Source: Streptomyces griseus subsp. griseus
Lineage (GTDB): Bacteria; Actinomycetota; Actinomycetes; Streptomycetales; Streptomycetaceae
Length of the DNA: 64,000 bases
Reading direction: 5' to 3'
NCBI RefSeq assembly: GCF_000720255.1
Contig: NZ_JOJE01000007.1
Location: 233,265 to 297,264, forward strand
The notes below the pieces were generated by a model, which did no database searches, was not told where the DNA came from, and saw only the letters and a program-made list of their open reading frames with translations. Shown one piece after another: positions 8,576 through 17,551 of the stretch; within the stretch, counting starts at the first letter, position 1; each line of letters begins with the position of its first letter. Position numbers and translations under genes: made by a program.

Positions 8576-9733
8576 GTGACGGCCGTCCCCCTGGGCGTTC
8601 CCGAGGTACCGGTCCGGCCGATCGCCGAGCGACGCCTGTCGCGGCGGATCCAGGTCGGGCCGGTGGCCGTCGGGGGCGGGGCCCCCGTGTCGGTGCAGTC
8701 GATGGCGACGACCCGTACGTCGGACATCGGCGCCACGTTGCAGCAGATCGCCGAACTCACCGCGTCCGGCTGCCAGATCGTCCGGGTCGCCTGCCCGACG
8801 CAGGACGACGCGGACGCCCTCGCGACCATCGCCCGCAAGTCGCAGATCCCGGTGATCGCCGACATCCACTTCCAGCCGAAGTACGTGTTCGCGGCGATCG
8901 AGGCGGGCTGTGCGGCCGTACGGGTGAATCCCGGCAACATCAAGCAGTTCGACGACCGGGTGAAGGAGATCGCGCGCGCCGCCACGGACCACGGCACCCC
9001 GATCCGCATCGGTGTCAACGCCGGATCGCTGGACCGGCGGCTGCTGCAGAAGTACGGCAGGGCGACCCCGGAGGCCCTCGTCGAGTCGGCGCTGTGGGAG
9101 GCGTCCCTCTTCGAGGAGCACGACTTCCGGGACATCAAGATCTCCGTCAAGCACAACGACCCGGTCGTGATGATCGAGGCGTACCGGCAGCTCGCCGCCC
9201 AGTGCGACTACCCGCTCCACCTCGGTGTGACGGAGGCGGGCCCGGCCTTCCAGGGCACCATCAAGTCCGCGGTGGCCTTCGGCGCGCTGCTGAGCGAGGG
9301 CATCGGCGACACCATCCGGGTGTCGCTGTCCGCGCCGCCCGCCGAGGAGGTCAAGGTCGGCATCCAGATCCTCGAGTCCCTGGGGCTCAGGCAGCGACGG
9401 CTGGAGATCGTCTCCTGTCCGTCCTGCGGGCGCGCCCAGGTCGACGTCTACAAGCTGGCCGACGAGGTCACCGCGGGCCTGGAGGGTATGGAGGTCCCGC
9501 TGCGGGTCGCGGTCATGGGGTGCGTGGTCAACGGCCCCGGCGAGGCGCGGGAGGCGGATCTGGGGGTCGCCTCCGGCAACGGCAAGGGCCAGATCTTCGT
9601 CAAGGGCGAGGTCATCAAGACCGTACCCGAGTCGAAGATCGTGGAGACCCTCATCGAGGAGGCGATGAGGATCGCCGAACAGATGGAGCAGGGCGGCGCC
9701 GCGTCGGGCGAACCGACCGTCACCGTGAGTTGA
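8576..9733 (+). CDS. ispG: 4-hydroxy-3-methylbut-2-enyl diphosphate synthase (IspG/GcpE)
   Basis: 385 residues. TIM-barrel N-terminal half ([38 protein letters not shown]) and C-terminal 4Fe-4S half with SCPSCGRAQ and [10 protein letters not shown] supplying the cluster cysteines. It catalyses the penultimate step of the MEP pathway. Its place inside the hopanoid operon suggests a dedicated copy; Streptomyces usually keep another ispG elsewhere (known for S. coelicolor). The GTG start lies 4 bases after the hpnH stop. Confidence 0.96.
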   Translation: MTAVPLGVPEVPVRPIAERRLSRRIQVGPVAVGGGAPVSVQSMATTRTSDIGATLQQIAELTASGCQIVRVACPTQDDADALATIARKSQIPVIADIHFQPKYVFAAIEAGCAAVRVNPGNIKQFDDRVKEIARAATDHGTPIRIGVNAGSLDRRLLQKYGRATPEALVESALWEASLFEEHDFRDIKISVKHNDPVVMIEAYRQLAAQCDYPLHLGVTEAGPAFQGTIKSAVAFGALLSEGIGDTIRVSLSAPPAEEVKVGIQILESLGLRQRRLEIVSCPSCGRAQVDVYKLADEVTAGLEGMEVPLRVAVMGCVVNGPGEAREADLGVASGNGKGQIFVKGEVIKTVPESKIVETLIEEAMRIAEQMEQGGAASGEPTVTVS

Positions 9734-9761
9734 ACGGCACGGACCGAGAGGGGGCCCGAGC

Positions 9762-11678
9762 GTGACGATTCTGGAGAACATCCGGCAACCACGCGACCTG
9801 AAGGCGCTGTCCGAGGCGGAACTCGGTGAACTGTCCGAGGAAATCAGGGAGTTCCTGGTGCACGCGGTCGCCAGAACCGGCGGCCACCTGGGCCCCAACC
9901 TGGGTGTGGTGGAACTGACCATCGCGCTCCACCGGGTCTTCGAGTCGCCGGTCGACCGCATCCTGTGGGACACCGGCCACCAGAGCTACGTCCACAAACT
10001 CCTGACCGGGCGTCAGGACTTCTCCAAGCTGCGCGGCAAGGGCGGCCTGTCCGGCTATCCCTCCCGGGAGGAGTCCGAGCACGACGTCATCGAGAACAGC
10101 CACGCCTCCACCGCGCTCGGCTGGGCCGACGGACTGGCCAAGGCCCGTCAGGTGCAGGGCGAGAAGGGGCACGTCGTCGCGGTGATCGGCGACGGTGCGC
10201 TCACCGGCGGCATGGCCTGGGAGGCGCTCAACAACATCGCGGCCGCCAGGGACCGCCCGCTGATCATCGTCGTCAACGACAACGAACGCTCCTACGCGCC
10301 GACCATCGGCGGCCTCGCCAACCACCTGGCCACCCTGCGCACCACGGACAGCTACGAGAGGGTCCTGGCCTGGGGCAAGGACGCGCTGCTGCGGACCCCC
10401 CTGGTGGGCGGCACGCTGTACGAGTCGCTGCACGGCGCGAAGAAGGGCTTCAAGGACGCCTTCGCCCCGCAGGGCATGTTCGAGGACCTCGGCCTGAAGT
10501 ACGTCGGCCCGATCGACGGCCACGACATCAAGGCCGTGGAGTCGGCGCTGCGCCGCGCCAAGCGCTTCCACGGGCCGGTCCTCGTGCACTGCCTCACCGA
10601 GAAGGGGCGTGGCTACGAGCCCGCCCTCGCCCACGAGGAGGACCACTTCCACGCCGTCGGCGCCATGGACCCGCTCACCTGCGCGCCGCTCGTCCCCGCC
10701 GGCGGGCCGTCCTGGACGTCGGTGTTCGGCGACGAGATCGTCAGGATCGGCGAGGAGCGCGACGACGTCGTGGCGATCACGGCCGCCATGCTGCACCCGG
10801 TGGGCCTCGGCGCCTTCGCCGAACGCTTCCCGGACCGGGTGTGGGACGTGGGCATCGCCGAGCAGCACGCGGCGGTGAGCGCGGCCGGGCTCGCGACCGG
10901 CGGACTGCACCCCGTCGTCGCCGTCTACGCCACCTTCCTCAACCGGGCCTTCGACCAGCTGCTCATGGATGTCGCCCTGCACCGCTGCGGGGTCACCTTC
11001 GTGCTGGACCGGGCCGGAGTGACCGGCGTCGACGGCGCGTCCCACAACGGCATGTGGGACATGTCGGTCCTCCAGGTCGTGCCGGGCCTGCGGATCGCCG
11101 CCCCGCGCGACGCCGAGCGACTGCGCGCGCAACTGCGCGAGGCCGTCGCGGTGGACGACGCGCCGACCCTGGTCCGCTTCCCGAAGGAGTCGGTGGGGCC
11201 GGAGATCCCGGCGATCGACCACGTCGGCGGCATGGACGTACTGCACCGCGCTCAGCGGCCCGAGGTGCTGCTCGTCGCGGTCGGCGTGATGGCGCCGGTC
11301 TGCCTCCAGGCCGCCGACCTGCTTCAGGCGCGCGGGATCGGCTGCACCGTCGTCGACCCCCGCTGGGTCAAACCCGTCGACCCGGCTCTGCCGGGCCTCG
11401 CCGCCCGGCACCGGCTGGTGGCCGTCGTCGAGGACAACAGCCGCGCGGCCGGCGTGGGCTCCGCCGTCGCGCTCGCGCTCGGCGACGCCGAGATCGACGT
11501 GCCCGTACGGCGGTTCGGCATCCCGGAGCAGTTCCTCGCGCACGCCAAGCGTGGCGAGGTGCTGGCCGACATCGGCCTCACACCCGTCGAGGTCGCCGGC
11601 CGGATCAGCGCGAGCCTGGCCACGCAGGACGCCGGCCGGGCCGTCGAGGACGAGCCGTCCAAGGAGAAACAGGAATGA
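9762..11678 (+). CDS. dxs: 1-deoxy-D-xylulose-5-phosphate synthase
   Basis: 638-residue thiamine-diphosphate enzyme making the first MEP-pathway intermediate from pyruvate and glyceraldehyde-3-phosphate. Visible motifs are [16 protein letters not shown], the ThDP site [18 protein letters not shown], the [15 protein letters not shown] loop, the transketolase pyrimidine domain with DVGIAEQHA, and a C-terminal transketolase domain ending in the conserved FGIPEQFL. Full length. The GTG start follows GAGAGGGGGC. Like ispG, it probably raises C5 supply for hopanoids. Overlaps the next gene by 4 bases. Confidence 0.96.
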   Translation: MTILENIRQPRDLKALSEAELGELSEEIREFLVHAVARTGGHLGPNLGVVELTIALHRVFESPVDRILWDTGHQSYVHKLLTGRQDFSKLRGKGGLSGYPSREESEHDVIENSHASTALGWADGLAKARQVQGEKGHVVAVIGDGALTGGMAWEALNNIAAARDRPLIIVVNDNERSYAPTIGGLANHLATLRTTDSYERVLAWGKDALLRTPLVGGTLYESLHGAKKGFKDAFAPQGMFEDLGLKYVGPIDGHDIKAVESALRRAKRFHGPVLVHCLTEKGRGYEPALAHEEDHFHAVGAMDPLTCAPLVPAGGPSWTSVFGDEIVRIGEERDDVVAITAAMLHPVGLGAFAERFPDRVWDVGIAEQHAAVSAAGLATGGLHPVVAVYATFLNRAFDQLLMDVALHRCGVTFVLDRAGVTGVDGASHNGMWDMSVLQVVPGLRIAAPRDAERLRAQLREAVAVDDAPTLVRFPKESVGPEIPAIDHVGGMDVLHRAQRPEVLLVAVGVMAPVCLQAADLLQARGIGCTVVDPRWVKPVDPALPGLAARHRLVAVVEDNSRAAGVGSAVALALGDAEIDVPVRRFGIPEQFLAHAKRGEVLADIGLTPVEVAGRISASLATQDAGRAVEDEPSKEKQE

Positions 11679-13096
11679 CAACCGCCAAATCCGCGTCGCA
11701 GTCGTCGGGCCCGGCCGGGGACTTCGACCTCGGCGCCCTGCTCGCCGCGCGCGGGGCCGAGCGCTATGAGCTGCACGCCAAGCACCTCAATCACCAGCTC
11801 CCGCGCATGCTGCACACCATCGGCTTCGACAAGGTCTACGAGCGCGGCGAGGGCGCCTACTTCTGGGACGCGGACGGCGACGACTACCTCGACATGCTCG
11901 CCGGGTTCGGGGTGATGGGCCTCGGCCGCCACCACCCCGTCGTCCGCAAGGCGCTGCACGACGTCCTCGACGCGCAGCTCGCCGACCTCACCCGCTTCGA
12001 CTGTCAGCCGCTGCCCGGGCTGCTCGCCGAGCGGCTGCTCACCCACAGCCCCTACCTGGACCGGGTGTTCTTCGGCAACAGCGGCACGGAGGCGGTCGAG
12101 ACGGCGCTGAAGTTCGCCCGGTACGCCACCGCCAAGCCCCGGATCCTGTACTGCTACCACGCCTTCCACGGGCTGACCACGGGCTCGCTGTCCGTCAACG
12201 GCGAGTCCGGCTTCCGTGACGGCTTCGCACCCCTGCTGCCCGACACAGCCGTCCCGCTCGGCGACCTCGACGCACTGGCGAAGGAACTCAAGAAGGGCGA
12301 CGTGGCCGCCCTGGTCGTCGAACCGATCCAGGGGAAGGGCGTCCTCGAGGCCCCGCCCGGCTACCTGCGCGCCGCGCAGGAACTGCTGCACCGGCACAAG
12401 GCGCTGCTGATCGCCGACGAGGTGCAGACCGGGCTCGGCCGCACCGGCGACTTCTACGCCCACCAGCACGAGGACGGCGTGGAGCCGGACCTGGTGTGCG
12501 TGGCCAAGGCGCTCTCCGGCGGCTATGTCCCGGTCGGCGCCACGCTCGGCAAGGACTGGATCTTCAAGAAGGTCTACTCGTCGATGGACCGGGTGCTGGT
12601 CCACTCGGCGAGCTTCGGATCCAACGCGCAGGCCATGGCGGCGGGTCTCGCCGTGCTGTCGGTCATGGAGAACGAGCAGGTCGTCGCCAACGCGCGAATG
12701 ACGGGCGATCGCCTGAAGTCCCGTCTCGCGGCGCTGGTCGACAAGTACGAGCTGCTCGCCGATGTCCGCGGCCGGGGCCTGATGATCGGGATCGAGTTCG
12801 GCAGGCCGAAGTCGCTGAAGCTGCGCAGCCGCTGGACGATGCTGCAGGCCGCCCGCAAGGGGCTCTTCGCCCAGATGGTGGTCGTCCCGCTGCTCCAGCG
12901 GCACAGGATCCTGACCCAGGTCTCCGGCGACCACCTGGAGGTCATCAAACTGATCCCGCCGCTCATCATCGGCGAGCGCGAGGTGGACCGGTTCGTCGAC
13001 GCCTTCACGGAGGTGATGGACGACGCGCACAGTGGGGGCGGACTGATGTGGGACTTCGGCAAGACATTGATCAAGCAGGCGGTGGCGAACCGATAG
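11675..13096 (+). CDS. Class III PLP aminotransferase, hopanoid side chain (HpnO-like)
   Basis: 473 residues. Class III aminotransferase features are [21 protein letters not shown], the VEPIQGKG and [14 protein letters not shown] motifs, and the Schiff-base lysine at about K278 in [14 protein letters not shown]. Hopanoid-linked enzymes of this type put the C35 amino group on bacteriohopane polyols to give aminobacteriohopanetriol, a hopanoid known from Streptomyces. The substrate is inferred from context. Its ATG overlaps the dxs stop by 4 bases, making it the last coupled gene of the operon. Confidence 0.88.
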   Translation: MTTAKSASQSSGPAGDFDLGALLAARGAERYELHAKHLNHQLPRMLHTIGFDKVYERGEGAYFWDADGDDYLDMLAGFGVMGLGRHHPVVRKALHDVLDAQLADLTRFDCQPLPGLLAERLLTHSPYLDRVFFGNSGTEAVETALKFARYATAKPRILYCYHAFHGLTTGSLSVNGESGFRDGFAPLLPDTAVPLGDLDALAKELKKGDVAALVVEPIQGKGVLEAPPGYLRAAQELLHRHKALLIADEVQTGLGRTGDFYAHQHEDGVEPDLVCVAKALSGGYVPVGATLGKDWIFKKVYSSMDRVLVHSASFGSNAQAMAAGLAVLSVMENEQVVANARMTGDRLKSRLAALVDKYELLADVRGRGLMIGIEFGRPKSLKLRSRWTMLQAARKGLFAQMVVVPLLQRHRILTQVSGDHLEVIKLIPPLIIGEREVDRFVDAFTEVMDDAHSGGGLMWDFGKTLIKQAVANR

Positions 13097-13145
13097 GCGC
13101 CGCCGGGCCCGCCGCTGCGGCCGGCCTGCCCCCCTCAAACGGAGT

Positions 13146-13180
13146 TTGCCTCTGAGGCAAGAGATTTGCCTCTGAGGCAA
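13146..13180 (+). promoter_or_regulatory. Two tandem perfect palindromes (putative operator)
   Basis: TTGCCTCTGAGGCAA occurs at 13146-13160 and again at 13166-13180. Each is a 7+1+7 perfect inverted repeat; the centres are 20 bp apart, about two helical turns. They lie 20 bases before the ATG of the XRE-cupin gene, in a promoter-sized gap. Autoregulation by that protein is inferred. Confidence 0.75.
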
Positions 13181-13200
13181 GCACCCGGCTCAATGGAGGC

Positions 13201-13854
13201 ATGACCTCCTCCGAACCCGAGCCCACCGAGCCCGGCCCTGGAGCCGAGGCCGGTGCCGGCGGACCCGGCGTCGAAGCCGTCGTCGCTCCCCAACTGCGCG
13301 CCCTGCGCCGACGGGCCTCCCTCACCCTGGAGGCCGCGGCCCGGGCCGCCGGGCTGTCGCCCGCTCACCTCTCCCGGCTGGAGACCGGGCAGCGCCAGCC
13401 CTCCCTGCCCATGCTGCTCGCGCTCGCCCGCATCTACGGTACGACCGTTTCGGACCTGCTGGGTGAGAGCGCCGCCGACCGGGACGCCGTCGTCCGCGCC
13501 GCCGACATGGAGCCGACGGCGGCGGGCGGGTGGACGTACTGGCAGGCCGGTGCCCCCGGGCGCGGTATGCAGGCGCTGCGCGTCCATGTGCCGTACGGCT
13601 CGCAGGGTGACATCGTGCGGGTGCACCCCGGGGAGGAGTGGCTGCACGTCCTCAAGGGGCGGCTGCTGCTGCGCCTCGGCGACACCGCGCACCGGCTCGG
13701 GCCCGGGGACAGCGCGCACTTCGACTCGCTGACCCCGCACCGCATCGCCGCCCAGGACCCCGACGGGGTCGAGCTCCTCTTCGTCCACACGCTGCTGCAG
13801 AGCCCCACGACGACGCTCTGCCTGGGTTCACTTTCCGGAGACACACATGAGTGA
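13201..13854 (+). CDS. XRE-family regulator with C-terminal cupin domain
   Basis: 217 residues. An acidic, Pro/Gly-rich leader (1-25) is followed by a helix-turn-helix domain at about 30-90 (LTLEAAARAAGLSPAHLSRLE and SLPMLLALARIYGTTVSDLLGE). A cupin domain at about 115-205 (VHPGEEWLHVLKGRLLLRLG, LGPGDSAHFDSLTPHRI) probably binds a small effector. The ATG follows TGGAGG. It sits directly after the hopanoid operon, behind tandem palindromes, and its 3' end overlaps a tiny membrane-protein gene by 8 bases. Control of the hopanoid genes is possible but unproven. Confidence 0.9.
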   Translation: MTSSEPEPTEPGPGAEAGAGGPGVEAVVAPQLRALRRRASLTLEAAARAAGLSPAHLSRLETGQRQPSLPMLLALARIYGTTVSDLLGESAADRDAVVRAADMEPTAAGGWTYWQAGAPGRGMQALRVHVPYGSQGDIVRVHPGEEWLHVLKGRLLLRLGDTAHRLGPGDSAHFDSLTPHRIAAQDPDGVELLFVHTLLQSPTTTLCLGSLSGDTHE

Positions 13855-13969
13855 CATCGAGCAGAAGTTCCCCCGCGCCCTCTGGGTCCGGCTGATCATC
13901 TACATCGCCGTGGGACACGCCCTCGCGGCCTTCATCTGGCTGCTGTTCGAGGCGGGGGCCCGGCAGTAG
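13847..13969 (+). CDS. 40-residue single-span membrane protein (DUF6126-like)
   Basis: Short frame with ATG at 13847 and TAG at 13967-13969, overlapping the XRE-cupin stop by 8 bases; CCGGAG lies a few bases upstream. The sequence begins MSDIEQKFPRALWVRL. One hydrophobic helix runs from about residue 16 to 34 and the tail is short (EAGARQ). It resembles, from memory, the DUF6126 proteins found beside XRE-cupin genes in Streptomyces. Translational coupling suggests that it works with the regulator, perhaps anchoring it or reporting membrane state; function unknown. Confidence 0.8.
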   Translation: MSDIEQKFPRALWVRLIIYIAVGHALAAFIWLLFEAGARQ

Positions 13970-13982
13970 GAGGGGTGCCCGA

Positions 13983-14780
13983 TCAGTCCAGGAGCCGCTT
14001 GCGCAGGCGGTCCCGGGTCTCCGGGGTGAGGTTCAGGCCATGTTCCAGGTAGGGGTCGACGCCGCCCCAAGTCTGTTCGATGGTCTCGAAGGCCGCCGTC
14101 AGGTACTCGGCGCGGGCGTCGAACAGCGGGGTGAGGAGCTCCATGACCTCAGGGGTGTAGGCACCGGCGGAGGAGCCGCCGCGGTGCACCTTGTAGCGGC
14201 GGTGCTTGGCGTTCGACTCCAGGTAGTCGGCGACGATCGCGTCGCGTTCCACACCCAGGGCCAGCAGCGTCACGGCTATGGACAGGCCCGCGCGGTCCTT
14301 GCCGGCCGCGCAGTGCATCAGGGCCGGGACGCTGTCCTCGGCGAGGGTGTGCAGCACCCGGGAGTGCTCGGCCGTGCGCTCCTTGATGATCTTGCGGTAC
14401 GAGGTGATCATCCGGTTCGCGGCCCTGCCGTCGCCGAGGATCTCGCGCAGCTGGTCGACATGTCCGTCGCGGACCATCTTCCAGAACTCGGCACCGTCGG
14501 CCGGGTCGGACAGCGGCAGGTTCACATTGCGCACGCCCGGCAGCTCGACGTCCTGCCCCTCCAGCTTCTGGTCCGCCGCGTTGCGGAAGTCGAAGATCGT
14601 GTGCAGGCCCAGGGAGGCGAGGAACGCGGCGTCCTCGTCCGTCGCGTGCGCGAGGTGGCCGCTGCGGAACAGCACCCCGTACCGCACCCGCCGTCCGTCC
14701 GCCGTCGGCAGTCCCCCCACATCGCGGAAGTTGCGCACTCCGGCCAGCTCGGGTTCGGTCGACGGGACCTGCTGCGTCAC
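13983..14780 (-). CDS. Tyrosine-protein phosphatase (dual-specificity type)
   Basis: 265 residues. The phosphatase P-loop HCAAGKDRAG (C-x5-R) is intact. The N-terminal RNFRDVGGLPTADG and VLFRSGHL motifs, and FDFRN in the middle, are typical of the bacterial Y_phosphatase3 family acting on phosphotyrosine or phosphoinositides. The GTG at 14780 is preceded on its strand by GGAGGAG. The open frame continues far upstream over the alpha-galactosidase gene, but that is a high-GC shadow. Its neighbours give no clue to the substrate. Confidence 0.9.
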   Translation of the reverse strand: MTQQVPSTEPELAGVRNFRDVGGLPTADGRRVRYGVLFRSGHLAHATDEDAAFLASLGLHTIFDFRNAADQKLEGQDVELPGVRNVNLPLSDPADGAEFWKMVRDGHVDQLREILGDGRAANRMITSYRKIIKERTAEHSRVLHTLAEDSVPALMHCAAGKDRAGLSIAVTLLALGVERDAIVADYLESNAKHRRYKVHRGGSSAGAYTPEVMELLTPLFDARAEYLTAAFETIEQTWGGVDPYLEHGLNLTPETRDRLRKRLLD

Positions 14781-14875
14781 GGGGGCTCCTCCCAATCGGC
14801 CCCGCCGGCGCGGCTCGTCGAATGGCCGACGGGGTGTGGTCTCGACCATACGACACGGCTTCAGGGGCCAACGAG

Positions 14876-14927
14876 TTGTCCACAGGCCGATTCCGGGGCG
14901 GGTACCTGCGGCAATGAGTTGTCCACA
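14876..14927 (+). promoter_or_regulatory. Pair of DnaA-box sequences
   Basis: TTGTCCACA occurs at 14876-14884 and 14919-14927, same orientation, 43 bp apart. Both sit inside the longer shared word GAGTTGTCCACAGG. This nonamer is the preferred DnaA box of Streptomyces oriC (established knowledge). Here it lies between a divergent phosphatase and an alpha-galactosidase gene, not at an origin. Confidence 0.6.
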
Positions 14928-15002
14928 GGCGTTGCCGGGAACGCCTCCGGGACTCGATGATGTTGGTGCTTGATCGCACCTGTTCGGATCTGTGAGGCCC
15001 TC

Positions 15003-17081
15003 ATGCTGGAGATCGCGGAAAACGGCCGTACGTGGCTGCTCTCGGGAACCACGAGCAGCTACGCCGTTCATGTCACCGAGGACCACGAGTTCCTCCATCT
15101 GCATTGGGGCCCCCTCATCGCCCTGCCGGACGCCGAGGCCCTCGCCGTCCGCCCGCTGCCCGACTACCGGGGCTTCGAGTCCCCGCTCGACGGCCGCGAG
15201 GAGTACCCGGTCGAGGGTGGCCCCCGCTTCACCCGGCCGGCCCTGTCCGTGCGCACCGACGAGCGGCGCGGTACCGAGTGGCGCTTCGAGGCGTACGACA
15301 CCGAGGGCGACCTCCTGCGGCTCCGCTTCCGGGACGCGGAGGCCGGGCTCGGCATCGCGCTGCACTACCGGATGCGGGGCGACGTGCTCGAGCGCTGGGT
15401 CACCCTCGACAACCAGGGGCCCGCCCCCTTGGAGCTGCTGCGCGCCGACTCCGCCACCTGGACCCTGCCCGACCGCGAGGGCTGGCGCCTGTCCCACCTG
15501 CACGGCCGCTGGGCCGCCGAGTCCCGGTTGGTCTCCGCCCCGCTCACCTACGGTGAGAAGGTCATCGGCAGCCGTCGCGGCCACACCGGCCACCAGCACC
15601 TGCCCTGGGTCGCCCTCGACACCGACGCGACCGAGGAACACGGCGAGGTCTACGGCTGCGCGCTCGGCTGGTCCGGCTCGTGGCGGATCGCCGTCGCCCA
15701 ACTTCCGGACGCGCGCGTGCAGATCACCGGCGGCGCCGGACACGACGACTCGGGACTGCTGCGGCTCGCGGCGGGGGAGTCGTACACCACGCCGGTCTTC
15801 GCGGGACTGTGGAGCGATCAGGGCTTCGGCGGTGCCAGCCGGGCCTGGCACGCCTACCAGCGGACGTACGTCGTCCCGGACGCCGAGCGGGACCGGCCCG
15901 TGCTGTTCAACTCCTGGGAGGCCACCGAGTTCGACATCTCCGAGGAGCAGCAGGCCACACTCGCGCGGCGGGCCGCGGCCATCGGTGTCGAACTGTTCGT
16001 GGTCGACGACGGCTGGTTCGGGGCGCGCACCAGCGACCGTGCCGGGCTCGGCGACTGGCGGCCCAACCCGGACCGCTTCCCCGGCGGCCTGAAGCCGCTG
16101 GCCGACTACGTCCACGCGCTCGGGATGCAGTTCGGCATCTGGGTCGAGCCGGAGATGGTGAACCCGGACAGCGAGCTGTACCGGGCACACCCCGACTGGG
16201 TGCAGTATCAAACGGGACGAAATCGGACGGAATTCCGCAATCAACTCGTGTTGAACCTCGCCCGCCCGGACGTCCAGGACTACCTCTGGGAGCAGCTCGA
16301 CACCCTCCTGTCCAGCGCCCCGATCGACTACGTGAAGTGGGACTTCAATCGCTGCTTCACCGACGCCGGCTGGCCCGGCGAGGGCTATCCGCAGCGCCTC
16401 TGGGTCGACCACGTGAACGCCCTGTACGGCCTGCTGGACCGGCTGCGGGCGGCGCACCCCGGTGTCGCCTTCGAGTCCTGCTCGGGCGGCGGCGGCCGGA
16501 TCGACCTCGGCGTCCTCAGTCGCACGGACCAGGTGTGGACCTCCGACAACACCGACCCTCTCGACCGGCTCGCCATCCAGCACGGCTTCACTCAGATCCA
16601 CCCCGCGCGGGTCATGGCCGCCTGGGTCACCGACAGCCCCAACACTCAGCTCAACGGCCGGGTCAGCTCGCTGCGCTTCCGGTTCGTCAGCGCCATGGCG
16701 GGCGTGCTCGGAGTCGGTGGCGACCTCGCCCAGTGGACCGAGGAGGAACTCGCCGAGGCCGGCGAGTGGGTGGAGCTCTACAAGAAGATCCGCCCGCTGG
16801 TCCAGCACGGCGACCTCTATCGACTGCGGCCGCCGCGGGGCGGACTCAGCGCCGTGCAGTACGTCCGCGGGGACGAGTCCGTCGTCCTGGCCTGGCTCCA
16901 GGCGCAGCACTACGGCGAGCCCGTACCGGCGCTGCGCTTGCGCGGGCTTGACCCGACGGCATCGTACGAATGTCTCGAAACGGGCGAAATTCATCGCGGG
17001 GCGGTGCTGTTGCATCACGGTCTGCGCACCGGTCTGCGTGGCGACCTGGATGCGGCAGTTCTCCGGCTGCGTCGCATCTGA
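15003..17081 (+). CDS. Alpha-galactosidase, GH36
   Basis: 692 residues. An N-terminal beta-sandwich precedes the catalytic barrel. The nucleophile Asp is about D447 in DYVKWDFNRCF and the acid/base Asp about D515 in VWTSDNTD; SCSGGGGRIDLGVL and the active-site WFGAR(T)SDRAGLGDW stretch are also present. It hydrolyses alpha-1,6-galactosides such as melibiose and raffinose. No signal peptide, so cytoplasmic. ATG 15003 was chosen because the protein begins with a family-like MLEIAENGRTW; the ribosome site is weak. No transporter adjoins it. Confidence 0.92.
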   Translation: MLEIAENGRTWLLSGTTSSYAVHVTEDHEFLHLHWGPLIALPDAEALAVRPLPDYRGFESPLDGREEYPVEGGPRFTRPALSVRTDERRGTEWRFEAYDTEGDLLRLRFRDAEAGLGIALHYRMRGDVLERWVTLDNQGPAPLELLRADSATWTLPDREGWRLSHLHGRWAAESRLVSAPLTYGEKVIGSRRGHTGHQHLPWVALDTDATEEHGEVYGCALGWSGSWRIAVAQLPDARVQITGGAGHDDSGLLRLAAGESYTTPVFAGLWSDQGFGGASRAWHAYQRTYVVPDAERDRPVLFNSWEATEFDISEEQQATLARRAAAIGVELFVVDDGWFGARTSDRAGLGDWRPNPDRFPGGLKPLADYVHALGMQFGIWVEPEMVNPDSELYRAHPDWVQYQTGRNRTEFRNQLVLNLARPDVQDYLWEQLDTLLSSAPIDYVKWDFNRCFTDAGWPGEGYPQRLWVDHVNALYGLLDRLRAAHPGVAFESCSGGGGRIDLGVLSRTDQVWTSDNTDPLDRLAIQHGFTQIHPARVMAAWVTDSPNTQLNGRVSSLRFRFVSAMAGVLGVGGDLAQWTEEELAEAGEWVELYKKIRPLVQHGDLYRLRPPRGGLSAVQYVRGDESVVLAWLQAQHYGEPVPALRLRGLDPTASYECLETGEIHRGAVLLHHGLRTGLRGDLDAAVLRLRRI

Positions 17082-17143
17082 GTGTTCTGTCCGAATTGCA
17101 GCATTGATTCCAAGTCGCTCCGAAAGAAAAGGGTCTGGAGCGG

Positions 17144-17173
17144 CGTCACGTGATTAGCGTCATATCCGTGACG
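17144..17173 (+). promoter_or_regulatory. Inverted repeat in the leader of the M23 peptidase gene
   Basis: CGTCACG (17144-17150) and CGTGACG (17167-17173) form perfect 7-base arms separated by 16 bases. They lie 63 bases after the alpha-galactosidase stop and about 160 bases before the riboswitch. The spacing suits a dimeric regulator or a weak hairpin. The rest of 17082-17330 shows no convincing gene; it is comparatively AT-rich and presumably contains the riboswitch promoter. Confidence 0.35.
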
Positions 17174-17330
17174 ATGCGTGGCCCGTCATGTCCATGTAAT
17201 TCGCGTGGTTCTCAAGGGATTTCATGGAAAGCGATGCCTTCGTACTGCACGGAGTGTCACCGGGAATTCCCGCGGCGGATCACGAAAAAGGCATTCCCGC
17301 GCAACCCTCTGCTTGTCCCTTCGCGTCTTG

Positions 17331-17533
17331 GTCGCTTACGTTCGCCACCAATCCGGACGGACGCCCAATCCTGCCGCCGCCCGGAGATCCGCACACACTG
17401 ACCCGTGCACGGCAGGAGCGGGGGACCCACAGGTAAGACCGCCTGTTCCGGTTCCCGGAACGGCTTGGGGTTAAGCCGCGCCTCGGCGCGACCGGGCATC
17501 TCCAGCCCGCACCCGACAGCTCACCTCGCAGGC
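17331..17533 (+). ncRNA. Cyclic di-AMP riboswitch (ydaO/yuaA type)
   Basis: The leader carries the conserved ydaO elements in order: TCGCTTACG near 17332, CGGACGGACGCC near 17354, GGAGCGGGGGACCCA at 17415-17429, GGGGTTAAGCCGCG at about 17467, and the diagnostic 3' block CGACAGCTCACCTCGCAGGC at 17514-17533. The block ends 18 bases before the start codon. In Streptomyces these riboswitches precede cell-wall hydrolase genes and turn expression off when c-di-AMP binds (established). The gene downstream is a LysM/M23 peptidase, which fits. Confidence 0.88.
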
Positions 17534-17551
17534 GCCGGAGAGGAATTCGCC

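Noticed and set aside
13983..17018. 1,011-codon minus-strand frame joining the tyrosine phosphatase to sequence opposite the alpha-galactosidase
   Set aside because: Only the last 265 codons have family motifs and a ribosome site; the rest is antisense shadow of a well-supported GH36 gene.
17224..17436. Short ORFs in the leader of the M23 gene
   Set aside because: They run into the conserved riboswitch core and lack ribosome sites; conservation there is explained by RNA structure.
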